The position numbers and the translations under genes were made by a program. The notes beneath the pieces were generated by a model that ran no database searches, was not told the origin of the DNA, and saw only the letters and a list, made by a program, of their open reading frames with translations. 64,000 nt of DNA from Phalacrocorax aristotelis (lineage: Eukaryota; Chordata; Aves; Suliformes; Phalacrocoracidae), in assembly GCF_949628215.1 (NCBI RefSeq), contig NC_134277.1, forward strand, positions 62,001 through 126,000. Reading direction: 5' to 3'. Of this stretch, positions 49,901 to 59,230 are shown in pieces. Every line of letters begins with the position of its first letter. Within the stretch, counting starts at the first letter, position 1.

Positions 49901-51541
49901 ACATCTGGAGGTGCCCTGGAACATCTGTAAGGGTCCCCAGCACAGCTAAGGGGGGCTCTGGCACAGCTGGGGGGCTCTGGCACATCAGGTGGCTCCCAGT
50001 CCCATCTGAGGGGGTTCTCTGGCTCATCTGGGGATGTCCTGGTACATCTGAGGGGGGTCCCAGGACAGCTAAGGGGTGCTATGTCCTAACTGGGGAGGCG
50101 GGCACATCTGGAGGGTGCCCTGGCACATCTGAGGGGTTGCCAGCATATCTGGGGGGGTGTCTCTTGCACATCGGGGGGGCTCCCATAAATATCTGGGGGC
50201 TCCCAGAACCATCTGGAGGGATCTCCAACACATCTGTGGTGCTGCGGCACATCTGTGGGGTCCCACATATATCCCAACATATCTGGGAGTGCTTTAAAAC
50301 ATCTAGGGGGGGGGTCTCCAGCTCACACAGGTGGCCCTCAAGCACATTTGGGAATGCCTGGGCACATCTGGGGGTGGTCCCAGGCACATCTGGAGGGGCG
50401 CTCTGCCATATCTGGGGGTGCGCCCTGCCATATCTGGGGGTGCGCCCTGCCTTGAGTGTTTGGGGGGGCTGTATTGCATCTGGGGGGCTCTCTGCCACAT
50501 CTGGCTGGCTCCCTGGCACATCTGGGAGTCCTCCTGGCACACCATGGCAAGGGAGGCTCTGCCACATCGGGATGGCTCCCTTGAACATTTAGGGGAGGCT
50601 CCCCTAGGGCATCACCAGCTCCAGCCCCCCCCCCCCGCCCCGGGGTGTCCAGGGGGAGGTGATGGACCCACCTCCAGTCCCATGCCCATGGCACCCAGGG
50701 GTGATGGCCCCACCTCAGCCCCCACCCCCACAGTACCTGGGGGTGCTGTTGCTCAGAGGGTCACGGCCGCTCAGAGGGTCCGTGTGCCGGCAGGCTGCGG
50801 CGGGCGGGTGTGCCGTGTCCCCAGGCCAGCGTCGGCTCCACGCCGTCCTGCAGCCACCCGGTGCCGGAGATGGCCCAGCTCACCGAGCTCCACCCGGGCA
50901 ACTACCTCTTCTACGGTGAGTGGGTCGGGGACCCCCTACCCAACCCTGGTGTGACTCCCCCACCCCCACCAGGTGGGATGCACCCCCAACCTGGGCTGGG
51001 CACCCTCTTCTCCCAGACCTTCAGCAGACCCTGCTGGGTTCCTGTCGCCCCGAGGACGTGGCCGTCCGTGTCCTCACCAGGGTCATCGGTCACTACCCGC
51101 ACCGCAACCAGCTGCTGGTGGACTGCGGGTGGGCCGCCCTCAGCCTCCACGGCTGGGACAAGGCACCCGTGGGCTGTGCCGCCATCGAGGGGCACCCTCA
51201 GCTCAGGTGAGCGTCGTGGGTGGCGGGCGGGGGGGGGATGGGACACGGGTGGGGACGTCATGGCGTGTCCCCGCAGGCTGGTGGGGCTGACGCAGGAGCA
51301 CGGGCAGGTGGAAGCCGTCGACGGACAGTTGGATTTCGAGCGCTTCCCGCTGGGCAGCATCCTGGCGCTCATCCCATTCCATGTGAGTATCCGCCCCACC
51401 ACGCCCCGCCACGCCCCACCACGCCCGGCTCAGCATCCCTACCCACCGCAGGCCTGCGCCACCGCTGCCATGCACCCCGTCTACTACGTCCACGCCGGGG
51501 GGAAGGTGGTGGAGCTCTGGCACCCCGTCCGCGGCTGGTAG
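46924..51541 (+). CDS. DSD: D-serine dehydratase (DSD), 7 coding exons
   Basis: Exons: 46924-47070, 47940-48220, 48996-49182, 50794-50915, 51017-51206, 51277-51382, 51452-51541 (stop TAG). If residue 1 is a Met split across an upstream junction, the protein has 374 residues (chicken 376). It is a fold-type III, PLP- and zinc-dependent enzyme that converts D-serine to pyruvate and ammonia. Lys45 in RPHVKTHKT is the PLP lysine. The zinc ligands His and Cys lie at residues 345 and 347 ([13 protein letters not shown]), two less than in chicken. [12 protein letters not shown] and [10 protein letters not shown] are conserved. Oddity: at the expected start the codon is AGG (46922-46924), not ATG. 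Either an upstream exon donates AT, or translation starts at the in-frame ATG at 46856 and adds 22 residues. Confidence 0.9.
47071..47939. repeat. DSD intron 1, C-rich AGCATCCCCC tract
   Basis: Nearly the whole intron is a loose repeat of AGCATCCCCC-, CCAGCATCCC- and TCCCCCCAGTATCC-type words, without a fixed period. No exon is present. The G/C asymmetry keeps a long frame open on each strand. Confidence 0.7.
48280..48900. repeat. DSD intron 2, repeat of about 100-130 bp
   Basis: Five diverged copies were seen of a block with CAGGATGGGGTATTTAA or a close variant (near 48438, 48550, 48625, 48727 and 48819). Two share CCATGGGGCAGAGGTGCCCC followed by AAAGCCCCCA. The intron runs 48221-48995. 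Confidence 0.7.
49183..50793 (+). other. DSD: DSD intron 3, with minisatellite 49870-50600
   Basis: The first 650 bp are GC-rich with no repeats recognised. From about 49870 to 50600, words such as GGCACATCTGGGGG and CTCCCAGAACCATCTGGAGG recur about every 28-30 bp; near 50390-50450 TGCCATATCTGGGGGTGCGC is tandem. No exon was seen. Confidence 0.75.
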
Positions 51542-51559
51542 GGAGGAGAGCAGGGAGCC

Positions 51560-52015
51560 CACGCCGGGGTGCTGCAGCCACGCCACGACCCTGCACCCAC
51601 GCCGAGGCTGTGCACCCACACCAGGCTGTGGGTACCAAGGCCACGTACCCACATCAGGACACTGCACCCGCGCCAAGGTCTTGCACCCATGTCGGGGTGC
51701 TGCACCCGCACCAAGAAGTTGCACCCATACTGGGGTCCTGCGCCCATGCCGAGGTCCTGTACCCACACTAAGGTCCTGCTCCCACACCAGCGTCTTGCAC
51801 CCACACCAGGGTCCTGCACCGATACCAAGACCTTGCACCCCTGCCGGAGTCCTGCACCCACGGCGGGGCGCTGCACCCACTCTGAGACCCCACACCCAAG
51901 CCAGGGTGCTGCACCCCTGCCCAAACCCTGCACCCATGCCAAGATCCTGCACCCACGTGGGGTGCTGCACCCACGCCCAGACCCCGCCCCCGCGCCGGGG
52001 TGCTGCGCCCCCTCC
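51560..52015. repeat. Minisatellite in DSD 3' UTR, unit about 28-31 bp
   Basis: TGCACCCACACCAGGGTCC, TGCACCCATGCCAAGATCC and similar units run from just after the stop codon to the poly(A) signal, so the array probably forms most of the DSD 3' UTR. Confidence 0.85.
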
Positions 52016-52028
52016 CCAGATCGGGGCC

Positions 52029-52034
52029 AATAAA
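52029..52034 (+). terminator. DSD: DSD poly(A) signal AATAAA
   Basis: Canonical AATAAA in GGGGCCAATAAAGCCGC, 488 bp after the DSD stop, at the end of the minisatellite and before the NRADD promoter. Confidence 0.8.
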
Positions 52035-52279
52035 GCCGCTTTACCCGTTTCCCGGCGCTTTCGCCCCCGGGGCAGGGAGGGGCCGGCCGTGGGGAGGGGG
52101 CTGGGGGGGGGGGACACACACACACACACCGTCCCCCGGTACCCCCGGTCCCAGTGTGACCGGGCGAAAGCGGCCCGTTCGGGCCCAGTTTGGACCAGTC
52201 CGGTCCCAGTGGGGCCAGCGGCCACCGGGGTGAGCGGGGCCGGGACACGAACCCGGGGCTGAGCCGAGGTGGACCCCCC

Positions 52280-52526
52280 CCACCCAGCCCCAAAGGGGCG
52301 GAGCCCCGCGCGGATCCCCGCCCCTCCCCGCCGCCCGCAGCCAATAGCGAAGCGTTCCGCCCCGGCCGGCCCGGGGCCGCGCCGAGCGGGGCCGAGCGGA
52401 GCCGAACCGGGCCGAGCGGAGCCGAGTGGGGCCGGGGCGGCTCGGCGGAGTTCGGCGGAGTTCGGCGGAGTTCGGCGGAGTTCGGCGCGGAGGGAGCGGG
52501 TCCCGGGCCGGGCCCGGGTCTCGGCG
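52280..52526 (+). promoter_or_regulatory. NRADD: NRADD promoter / 5' UTR
   Basis: Very GC- and CpG-rich. It holds GGGGCGGAGC GC boxes near 52299, a CCAAT box at 52341-52345, a GCCGAGCGG-type array (about 52380-52440), and about 4.5 exact copies of the 10-mer TTCGGCGGAG (52441-52487). No TATA box. The start of transcription was not determined. Confidence 0.6.
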
Positions 52527-55294
52527 ATGCGGCGGGGCCGGGCGGTGCTGCGGCTCGTCCCGCTGCCGCCGCCGCCGCCGCCGGTGCCGGTGCCGCCGGT
52601 GCCGCCGGTGCCGCCGGTGCTGCCGGTGCTGCTGGTGCTGCTGGTGCTCTGCCCGGTGCGGGCGGGGCGGGGCCGGGGGGGCCGGGACGGGCCGGGGTGG
52701 GGCCGGGGAGCGGGGCCGCGGGCCGGGGGGGGCCGTGCCGGGGCTCCCGCTGCCGCCCCGGGACCCGCCGGGCCGCCCCCTGCCCCGGGTCGCTTCGCCT
52801 CTTTGTGTGGTGCTGCCCTGGGGCTGGGCTGGGCTGGGCTGGGCTTCTTCCCTTCCCTTTTCTTTCTCTCTTCTTTCTTTTGTTTTTTACTTACTTAATT
52901 TCATTTTGTTATTTTTTAACTTTATTTCGTATTTTTCCCTTTATCTCCCTTGATTTCCCTTTATTATTTCCCTTTATTTCACATTATTTCACTTCAATTC
53001 CCTTATTTCCCTTTATTTCACCTTATTTCACTTTATTTCACTTTCATTCCCTTTATTTCTCTGTATTTCCCTTTATTATTTCACCTGATCTCCTTTTATT
53101 ATTTCCCTTTAATTCAATTTTTTTCCCCCCTTTCTTTCATTTAATTTCATTTCGGTTTATTCCATTTTCTTTCTTTTCTGCTTCTTTCATTTCCATGTAT
53201 TTTATTTCATGCCTGTTTCTATTTTCGCGGTGATTATTTACTTGTAGTTTCATTCTTTTTTCTTTAATTTTTCAACTTGATTTATTTTACTTTATTATTC
53301 CTTTATTACCGTCAGTCACTGCTCTCTCCCCCGCTCCATTTCACTCCCCGCGCACCAGCGGGGGGGCCCCGCCATCGCCCCCCCGCCCCCCAGGGCAGGA
53401 CCAGGGGGTGCTCGGGGACCCCCCATGGGGGAGGGGGGGCCGCAGCGGGGGTTTGGAGGGGGGGGCACTTGGGGGAGGGGGGTCATGGTCACCCCCCTCC
53501 GCCCCGACAGCGCTGAGGGGAAACTGAGGCAGGACCCCCCCCCCCGTGTCCGCAGGTGCCGGGGTGGGGCGGGGGGTGCCGGAGGACGGCGGGGGAGGGG
53601 TGCTGCACCCCATGTCCCCCCGGTTTCGGCGACACCGAGCTCTGCGGCCACAGCGACACCCGCTGCCAGCCCTGCCCCCCCGGTGAGTGCCCCCCACCCC
53701 TAAACCCCCACCCCCAACCCCCTATGCCTAAACCCCCACCCAGGCCCCCCCCAGCACCCTTCAGCCCCCCCACAGGCAGGGGGTGTCTCCCCCCGCTAAC
53801 GGGGGTCTGGGGCACTGTGCGTCATGAGCGGGGCCAGTGGAAATCGGGGTGATTGGGAGGGGGCAGCACTGCAGCACCCCAACATATCTGGGGCCGCCTC
53901 CACTCCACGAGCCCCCCCCCCATGGGTGCCGGTTCCCCAGCAAGGGGAAACTGAGGCAGGAGGTGGTGGGGGACCCCTAACCTTTGGGGGGACCATCCCC
54001 GTTCCCCATAGACGAGGACCCGGAGTGCACGGATGGGGACCCCCCCGGGGAGCCGGTGACGGGGGGCCCCTCGCCCGCCACCCCCAAATTCGTGCCGCCA
54101 CCGCCCGAGGCCACCGGCAAGGACATCATCCCCGTCTACTGCTCCCTCCTGGCCGCCGTGGTGGTGGGACTCCTCGCCTACGTAGCCTTCAAGTGGTAGG
54201 TTTCTGGGGGGTGGGGGGGTGTCCCGGCGGGGGGTGCGGGACCCCAGCACCCCGGGTGACCCCCCCCCCCGCCGCGGGGCAGCTGGCACACGTGCAGGCA
54301 GAAGCAGCAGCTGGCCAAGGCGCGGGCGGGCGACTTGGGGACGTCACCCGACGGGGAGAAGCTGCACAGTGACAGCGGCGTCTTCCTCGACACCCACAGC
54401 CTGCAGGAGCCCCACCAGCCCGGCAAGGGTGAGCACCCACCACCCAGCGACGGGGGTTTGTTTTTTTGGGGGGGCAGCTATCCCAGGGTGGGGTTTGTTC
54501 CCCGATGTCATCTGGATGGGGTTTGGGTGCTCTAGGGAGCGCCCACATGGGTTTGGGGTGCCACCATGCCCTGGGGAGCACCCAAATAGGGGTTGGGAAG
54601 TATCTGGATGGGGGTCGGGGAGCACCCAAATGGGGTTGGGGAGCAGCCGTGCCCAGGGAGCACCCAAACTGGAGCACCCAAACTGGGGTCAGGGAGTACA
54701 TGGATGAGCGTGGGGAGCACCCAAATGGGGGTCAGGGAGCACCCAAACGGGGGGGTCGGGAGCACCCATGCCCCAGGGAGCACCCAAACGGGGTTGGGGA
54801 GCATCTGGATGGGGGTTGGGGAACACCCAGATGGGGTCGGGGAGCTCCTAGATTGGGGTCTAGGAGCACCCATGCCCTGGTAAGGCCCTTCCACCCAGGA
54901 GCCAGCGACGCCCCCGGCACAGAAATACGCCCGGGCGCCGGGCGGTGATTTCGGGTGCCGACCGTGACCCGCGCCCTCCCCACCCGCAGCCCCCCGCCCC
55001 GAGGGGCACCCGTTCAGCGCGGTGCCGCCGCAGCGGCAGGAGGAGCTGGAGCGGCTGCTGGAGAGCGGGGGTCCCGGCGGGGACTGGCGCAGCCTGGCCG
55101 CCCACCTGGGCTTCAGCCCCGACGCCATCGGCACCTTCGGCCGGGGCCGGGCACCCGCCCGCACCCTGCTCAGCGCCTGGGCGGGCGCCGAGGGGGCCAC
55201 GCTGGAGACCCTCTGCCAGGCCCTGGCCGCCATCGGCCGGCAGGACGCGGCCCGGCGCTTGGCGGGATCGGGGGACGCCACCTCCGCGGTGTGA
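52527..55294 (+). CDS. NRADD: NRADD, p75NTR-like death-domain receptor, 5 exons
   Basis: Exons: 52527-52655, 53556-53682, 54012-54195, 54283-54428, 54990-55294. Phases match and give 296 residues. Exon 1 codes a Pro/Val/Leu-rich signal peptide (1-43). Exon 2 codes one cysteine-rich domain, CRRTAGEGCC through TRCQPC, with the cysteine order of p75NTR CRD1. Exon 3 has the membrane segment (about 123-146, IIPVYCSLLAAVVVGLLAYV). Exon 4 has the p75 juxtamembrane motif GEKLHSDSG. Exon 5 codes the death domain (about 215-288, EELERLLESGG through LAAIGRQDAARRL). Mouse NRADD (NRH2) lacks all CRDs, whereas p75NTR has four. NRADD modulates neurotrophin receptor and apoptosis signalling. The position between NBEAL2 and SETD2 supports NRADD. 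Exon 2 is the least certain. Confidence 0.86.
52656..53555 (+). other. NRADD: NRADD intron 1, T-rich stretch
   Basis: From about 52850 to 53330 the plus strand is a pyrimidine/T-rich array of CCCTTTATTTCA-like words (period about 10-14 bp, loose), an abrupt AT-rich island in GC-rich surroundings. No exon was seen. Confidence 0.7.
54480..54885. repeat. Minisatellite in NRADD intron 4, unit about 30 bp
   Basis: GGGGAGCACCCAAATGGGG and variants (GGGAGCACCCAAACGGGG, GGGAGCATCTGGATGGGG, GAGCACCCATGCCCCAGG) repeat across most of intron 4 (54429-54989). Confidence 0.85.
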
Positions 55295-55404
55295 CCGGGG
55301 TCCCCGGGGCCCGCCGGGACGTGCCACGGACGCCGGGTGGGCTCGGCGGGAGCCCCCGCGTCTTCCTGCCACAAACCCTGTTGTGTTTTTTAAGTGGGTT
55401 TTGT

Positions 55405-55436
<32 letters not shown>

Positions 55437-55500
55437 GCGTGATTTGGTGGCGGTGGCAGAGGGCGGGGGACGCGGCTCGTCCCTGGGTGGGCGCATTAAA
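55295..55500 (+). other. NRADD: NRADD 3' UTR and variant poly(A) signal
   Basis: Contains a 22-base G run (55416-55437). ATTAAA at 55495-55500 is the only good poly(A) hexamer before the downstream minisatellite; no AATAAA was seen. Confidence 0.55.
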
Positions 55501-55504
55501 CGTG

Positions 55505-55990
55505 TCACTGGGATGTGTGTCCTCAGGCGTCCGTGTGTCCGCTCGAGCGCCTGTCGCTGGATGGTGCGTCCCCACAAGCGTGTGTCACTGGGATACGTGT
55601 GTCCGTGTGTCCCCAGGATGTGTGTCCTCAGGTGTCCATGTGTCCCCCCTCTAAGCAAGTCACAAGGATGTGTCCTCAGGCATCTGTGTGTCCCCCCCCC
55701 AAGCACATGTCCTTGTCTGTCCGTGTGTCCCCCCCAAGCATGTGTCCTTGGGTGTCCGTGTGTCCCCCCAAACACATGTCCTCAGGCGTCCGTGTGTCCG
55801 TCCCCCCGAAGCACGTGTCCTCATCTGTCTGTGTGTCCCCCCCAAACACGTGTCCTCGGGTGTCCGTGTGTCCCCCCCAAACACATGTCCTCAGGCATCC
55901 GTGTTCCCCCCCCCCCGCAAGCATGTCTCCTCGAGCATCCGTGTGTCCCCAGGTGTCCGTGTGTCCCCACACACGTCCCACCTTCACCCC
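55505..55990. repeat. Minisatellite between NRADD and SETD2, unit about 40 bp
   Basis: TCCTCAGGCGTCCGTGTGTC, CCCCCCAAGCACATG and variants repeat about a dozen times. It fills the interval between the convergent NRADD and SETD2 transcripts. Confidence 0.85.
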
Positions 55991-56339
55991 CATAAGCGCG
56001 GCAGGGGGCTGGTGGCCCCAGCAGGGGGGGACACACGCACACCCCCCCCAAAAGACCCCGAGGCAGGTGGCACCGGGAGACGCTGTGTGACACAGAAGAG
56101 CCCTTTTAACCCCAAAAGGGGCACAGGCCGCCCCCGCCCTGCGCTTGGGCACCCCAAAACCCCGTCCCGCTCCCCGCCACGGGGGGTCGGGGCCCCGCGG
56201 GGACGCCGAGGGTGACGGGGAGGGGGGTGTCCCCGAGCGAGAGCGGGGGGAGCACCGAGCCGGGCCACCGCCAGGTCCCCCCAGCCGCCCCCCGGCCGTG
56301 CCAAACCTTCCGGGGCCGGGTTCGGTGTCCATTTTTTGT

Positions 56340-57016
56340 CATTTTTCTTTTATTTTTTTTTTTTCCTTTTTTTTTACATAAAAAGTTCCGTAAAAATTGG
56401 ATAAAGTAAAATGATTTAAGCAGTAAAATCAATCTTATCAACATAGCACGAGGCCTGCCAGAAATCCGGGGCGGCCCCGCTCCGCAGTATTTACAGGAGA
56501 ACAGATTAAACCTCGCGGAACCAAAAATAAAACCAAGGAAACGACCAAAAAAAAAAAAAAAAAACAACACAAAAAAACCAAAAACAAAACAAAAACCAAA
56601 AACAAAACCCGAACCCCGAAACTATCCTTACAAAGTGTTCCCGTGGTATCGGCTCATCCTGGGCTAAAAGCAAAAAAAAAAAAAAATAATAAACCAACCA
56701 AAAATTATCAATATATTCACATATACGTTAAAATATAATACAGAGCTTGGTGACGCACGGGTGCGTGCGTCCAACAGCACCGCCGGGGTAGGGGAGCAGG
56801 CAAAGCCCAGCTTAGCAAAGCCCGGCTTTTCCTCCGCGTCGCCCTGGCAGCACAAACCGCCTTAAGTCGTAGGGGGAAGGGAGTTTATTTTCCTTTTTTT
56901 TTTTTTTTTTGTTTTGTTTTGTTTTTTTCTTAAAAAAAATAATAAATTCACAGGTTGGTGGTTTAAAACCGCGAATCCTGGCAGAATCGGCGTCGGCGGG
57001 GCGCCGGAGGCGCTGG
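56340..57016 (-). other. SETD2: SETD2 3' UTR (probable)
   Basis: AT-rich sequence directly after the SETD2 stop on the minus strand, sharply different from the GC-rich DNA on either side. On the minus strand it has A-rich and TTTTTATGTAAA-type words and AATAAA at 56354-56349 near its end. The minus-strand end is inferred from that hexamer. Confidence 0.65.
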
Positions 57017-57178
57017 TTACTCCAGTTCCGTGTCCTCTTTGGGTTTGTAGATGGCCCCGAATTTCTGCATGTATTTCTTGATGTATTCCTTCGTCTTGTG
57101 TTTCACGTTCTCGTTGCACTCCAGATCCTCCGGGTTCTTGCAGTATTTCAGCTCCTTGTTCATGACGCCGTGAGTCAG
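57017..57178 (-). CDS. SETD2: SETD2 last coding exon (C-terminus of SRI domain)
   Basis: Minus-strand translation gives 53 residues, LTHGVMNKELKYCKNPEDLE through KKYMQKFGAIYKPKEDTELE, and TAA at 57019-57017. It is nearly identical to human SETD2, whose C-terminus also reads KEDTELE. SETD2 is the nuclear H3K36 trimethyltransferase; its SRI domain binds the phosphorylated RNA polymerase II tail and couples methylation to elongation. Confidence 0.96.
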   Translation of the reverse strand: MTHGVMNKELKYCKNPEDLECNENVKHKTKEYIKKYMQKFGAIYKPKEDTELE

Positions 57179-57289
57179 CTGCGGGGAGAGGCAGGGCCGG
57201 GGCAGCCGCCGTTATTCCCAATAATCCACGGCTGGGGGATTCCCCGAGCTGTTCTGCTCTTATTCCCCAAATACTGGCGTTATTCCCCA

Positions 57290-58440
57290 AATAGTCCCCA
57301 AATATCGGCCGTTATTCCCTGAGCCCCCAACGGTTTCCTGTTATTCCCCAAACATTAGCATTACGCTCCAAACATTCCCCAAATACTTGCTCTTATTCCC
57401 CAAATAGTCCCAATATTTCCTATTATTCCCCACGTGTTGGCGTTATTCCCTAAATAACCTCCAAATATTTCCCATTATTCCCCAAATATTTGCTATTGTT
57501 CCCCAAATACTCCCCAGATATTGGCCATTATTCCCCAAGTAGTCCCTAAAATTCCCCAAATATTGGCATTATTCCCCAAATATTCCCCACATATTTGCTA
57601 TTATTCCCCAAATATCAGCCATTATTCCCCAGAGAGTCCCCATCATTTCCTATTATTCCCCAAATATTGGCCATTATTCCCCAAATATTTGCTATTAATC
57701 CCCAAATAGTGCCCAAATATTGGCTATTTCCCCCCATATATTGGCAATATTCCCCAAATATTGGCCATTATTCTCCAAATATTGGCATTATTCCCCAAAT
57801 ATTTGCTAATAGTCCCCAAATAGTGCCCAAATATTGGCTATTTCCCCCCATATATTGGCAATATTCCCCAAATATTGGCCATTATTCTCCAAATATTGGC
57901 ATTATTCCCCAAATATTTGTTATTAATCCCCAAATAGTTCCCAAATATTGGCTATTTCCCCCCAAATACTGGAATTAGTCCCCAAATAGTCCCCAAATAT
58001 TGGCCATTTCCCCCTAAATATTGGCATTATTCCCCAAATATTTGCTATTAATCCCCAAATAGTGCCCAAATATTGGCTATTTCCCCCCATATATTGGCAT
58101 TATTCCCCAAATAGTCCCCAAATACTGGCATTATTCCCCAAATACTTGTTATTAATCCCCAAATAGTGCCCAAATATTGGCTATTCCCCCCCAAATACTG
58201 GCATTATTCCCCAGATATTGGCTGTTATTCCCCCAATAGTCCCCACATATTGACCATTATTCTCCAAATATTGGCATTATTCCCCAAATATTTGTTATTA
58301 ATCCCCAAATAGTTCCCAAATATTGGCTATTTCCCCCCAAATATTGGCATTATTCCCCAAATATTTGCTATTAATCCCCAAATAGTTCCCAAATATTGGC
58401 TATTCCCCCCCAAATATTGGCATTATTCCCCAGATACTGG
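57290..58440. repeat. AT-rich minisatellite, about 20-bp core, last SETD2 intron
   Basis: ATTATTCCCCAAATATTGGC and variants (TATTAATCCCCAAATAGTGC, CTATTTCCCCCCATATATTG) fill the intron between the last two SETD2 coding exons (57179-58531). Larger blocks recur at about 114 bp (for example GGCTATTTCCCCCCATATAT at 57722 and 57836), so a higher-order period exists. Confidence 0.92.
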
Positions 58441-58531
58441 CGTTCCTGCCCTCAGATGCCCCGGCAGGGGCGCTCCCCTGCCCCGCTGCCCCCCGCGGAG
58501 CCCCCGTCCCCGCGCCGTCCCCGCGCGTCAC

Positions 58532-58633
58532 CTTGCGCGCCAGGTGTTTGAAGTCCTCGGTGGTGGTTATCCGCCCGACCTTGCAGTCGGGTTTGCGGTA
58601 GGGGTTCAGGCACTGCACGATGAACTGCGACAT
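58532..58633 (-). CDS. SETD2: SETD2 penultimate coding exon (SRI domain)
   Basis: 34 codons on the minus strand, MSQFIVQCLNPYRKPDCKVG then RITTTEDFKHLARK, in phase with both neighbours. It is the core of the SRI domain and almost identical to human. Confidence 0.96.
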
Positions 58634-58739
58634 CTGCGGGAGAGGAGACCTGCGTCCCTGCCCCCGCCCCCCGCCCCGGCGCGTCCCCGCGCACCCGGTG
58701 GCCCCCGGACCCCAGCGCTGCGGGAAGGCCAGGTCCCCG

Positions 58740-59115
58740 AGCAGTGGCACCTCCCGCTCCAGCGTCACGTCACCGCCGTGGGACGGGGAACCCCAAGTCC
58801 CCCCAGTGTCCCCAAGGGTCACGTCACCGCCGTGGGATGGGGAACCCCAAGGCCCCCCAGTGTCCCCAAGGGTCACGTCACCGCCGTGGGACGGGGAACC
58901 CCAAGTCTCCTCTCCAGAGTCCCCATGGGTCACGTCACCGCCGTGGGACGGGGAACCCCAAGTCCCCCCAGTGTCCCCAAGGGTCACGTCACCGCCGTGG
59001 GACGGGGAACCCCAAGTCTCCTCTCCAGAGTCCCCATGGGTCACGTCACCGCCGTGGGACGGGGAACCCCAAGTCCCCCCAGTGTCCCCAAGGGTCACGT
59101 CACCGCCGTGGGACG
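58740..59115. repeat. Minisatellite with TCACGTCACC core, alternating 54/57-bp units, SETD2 intron
   Basis: Each unit starts GGGTCACGTCACCGCCGTGG, then GACGGGGAACCCCAAG, then ends either as TCCCCCCAGTGTCCCCAA or as TCTCCTCTCCAGAGTCCCC. Seven copies were counted. The two unit types partly alternate, giving a higher-order period of about 111 bp. It lies in the intron 58634-59149. Confidence 0.93.
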
Positions 59116-59149
59116 GTGACAAACGCCCCGGGGCGCTGGTGACACTCAC

Positions 59150-59230
59150 TTCTTTCCTGAACACCTCCTTGCTCTTCTTGGCCAGCTCGCTCGACGTGTC
59201 CGCTTCCGCCGTCTTGGGCTTCTTGGAAGA
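59150..59230 (-). CDS. SETD2: SETD2 third-from-last coding exon
   Basis: 27 codons on the minus strand, SSKKPKTAEADTSSELAKKS then KEVFRKE, in phase with the next exon. Human SETD2 has KKPKTAEADTSSELAKKSKE here, between the WW and SRI domains. The upstream WW, SET and other exons lie beyond the window. Confidence 0.95.

Noticed and set aside
49870-50600. Short gene inside DSD intron 3
   Set aside because: Open frames on both strands here follow a CACATCTGGGGG repeat of about 28-30 bp.
53683-54011. Hidden exon coding CRD2-4 of the p75-like receptor
   Set aside because: This intron has almost no cysteine codons in any frame with usable splice sites; it is C-rich filler.
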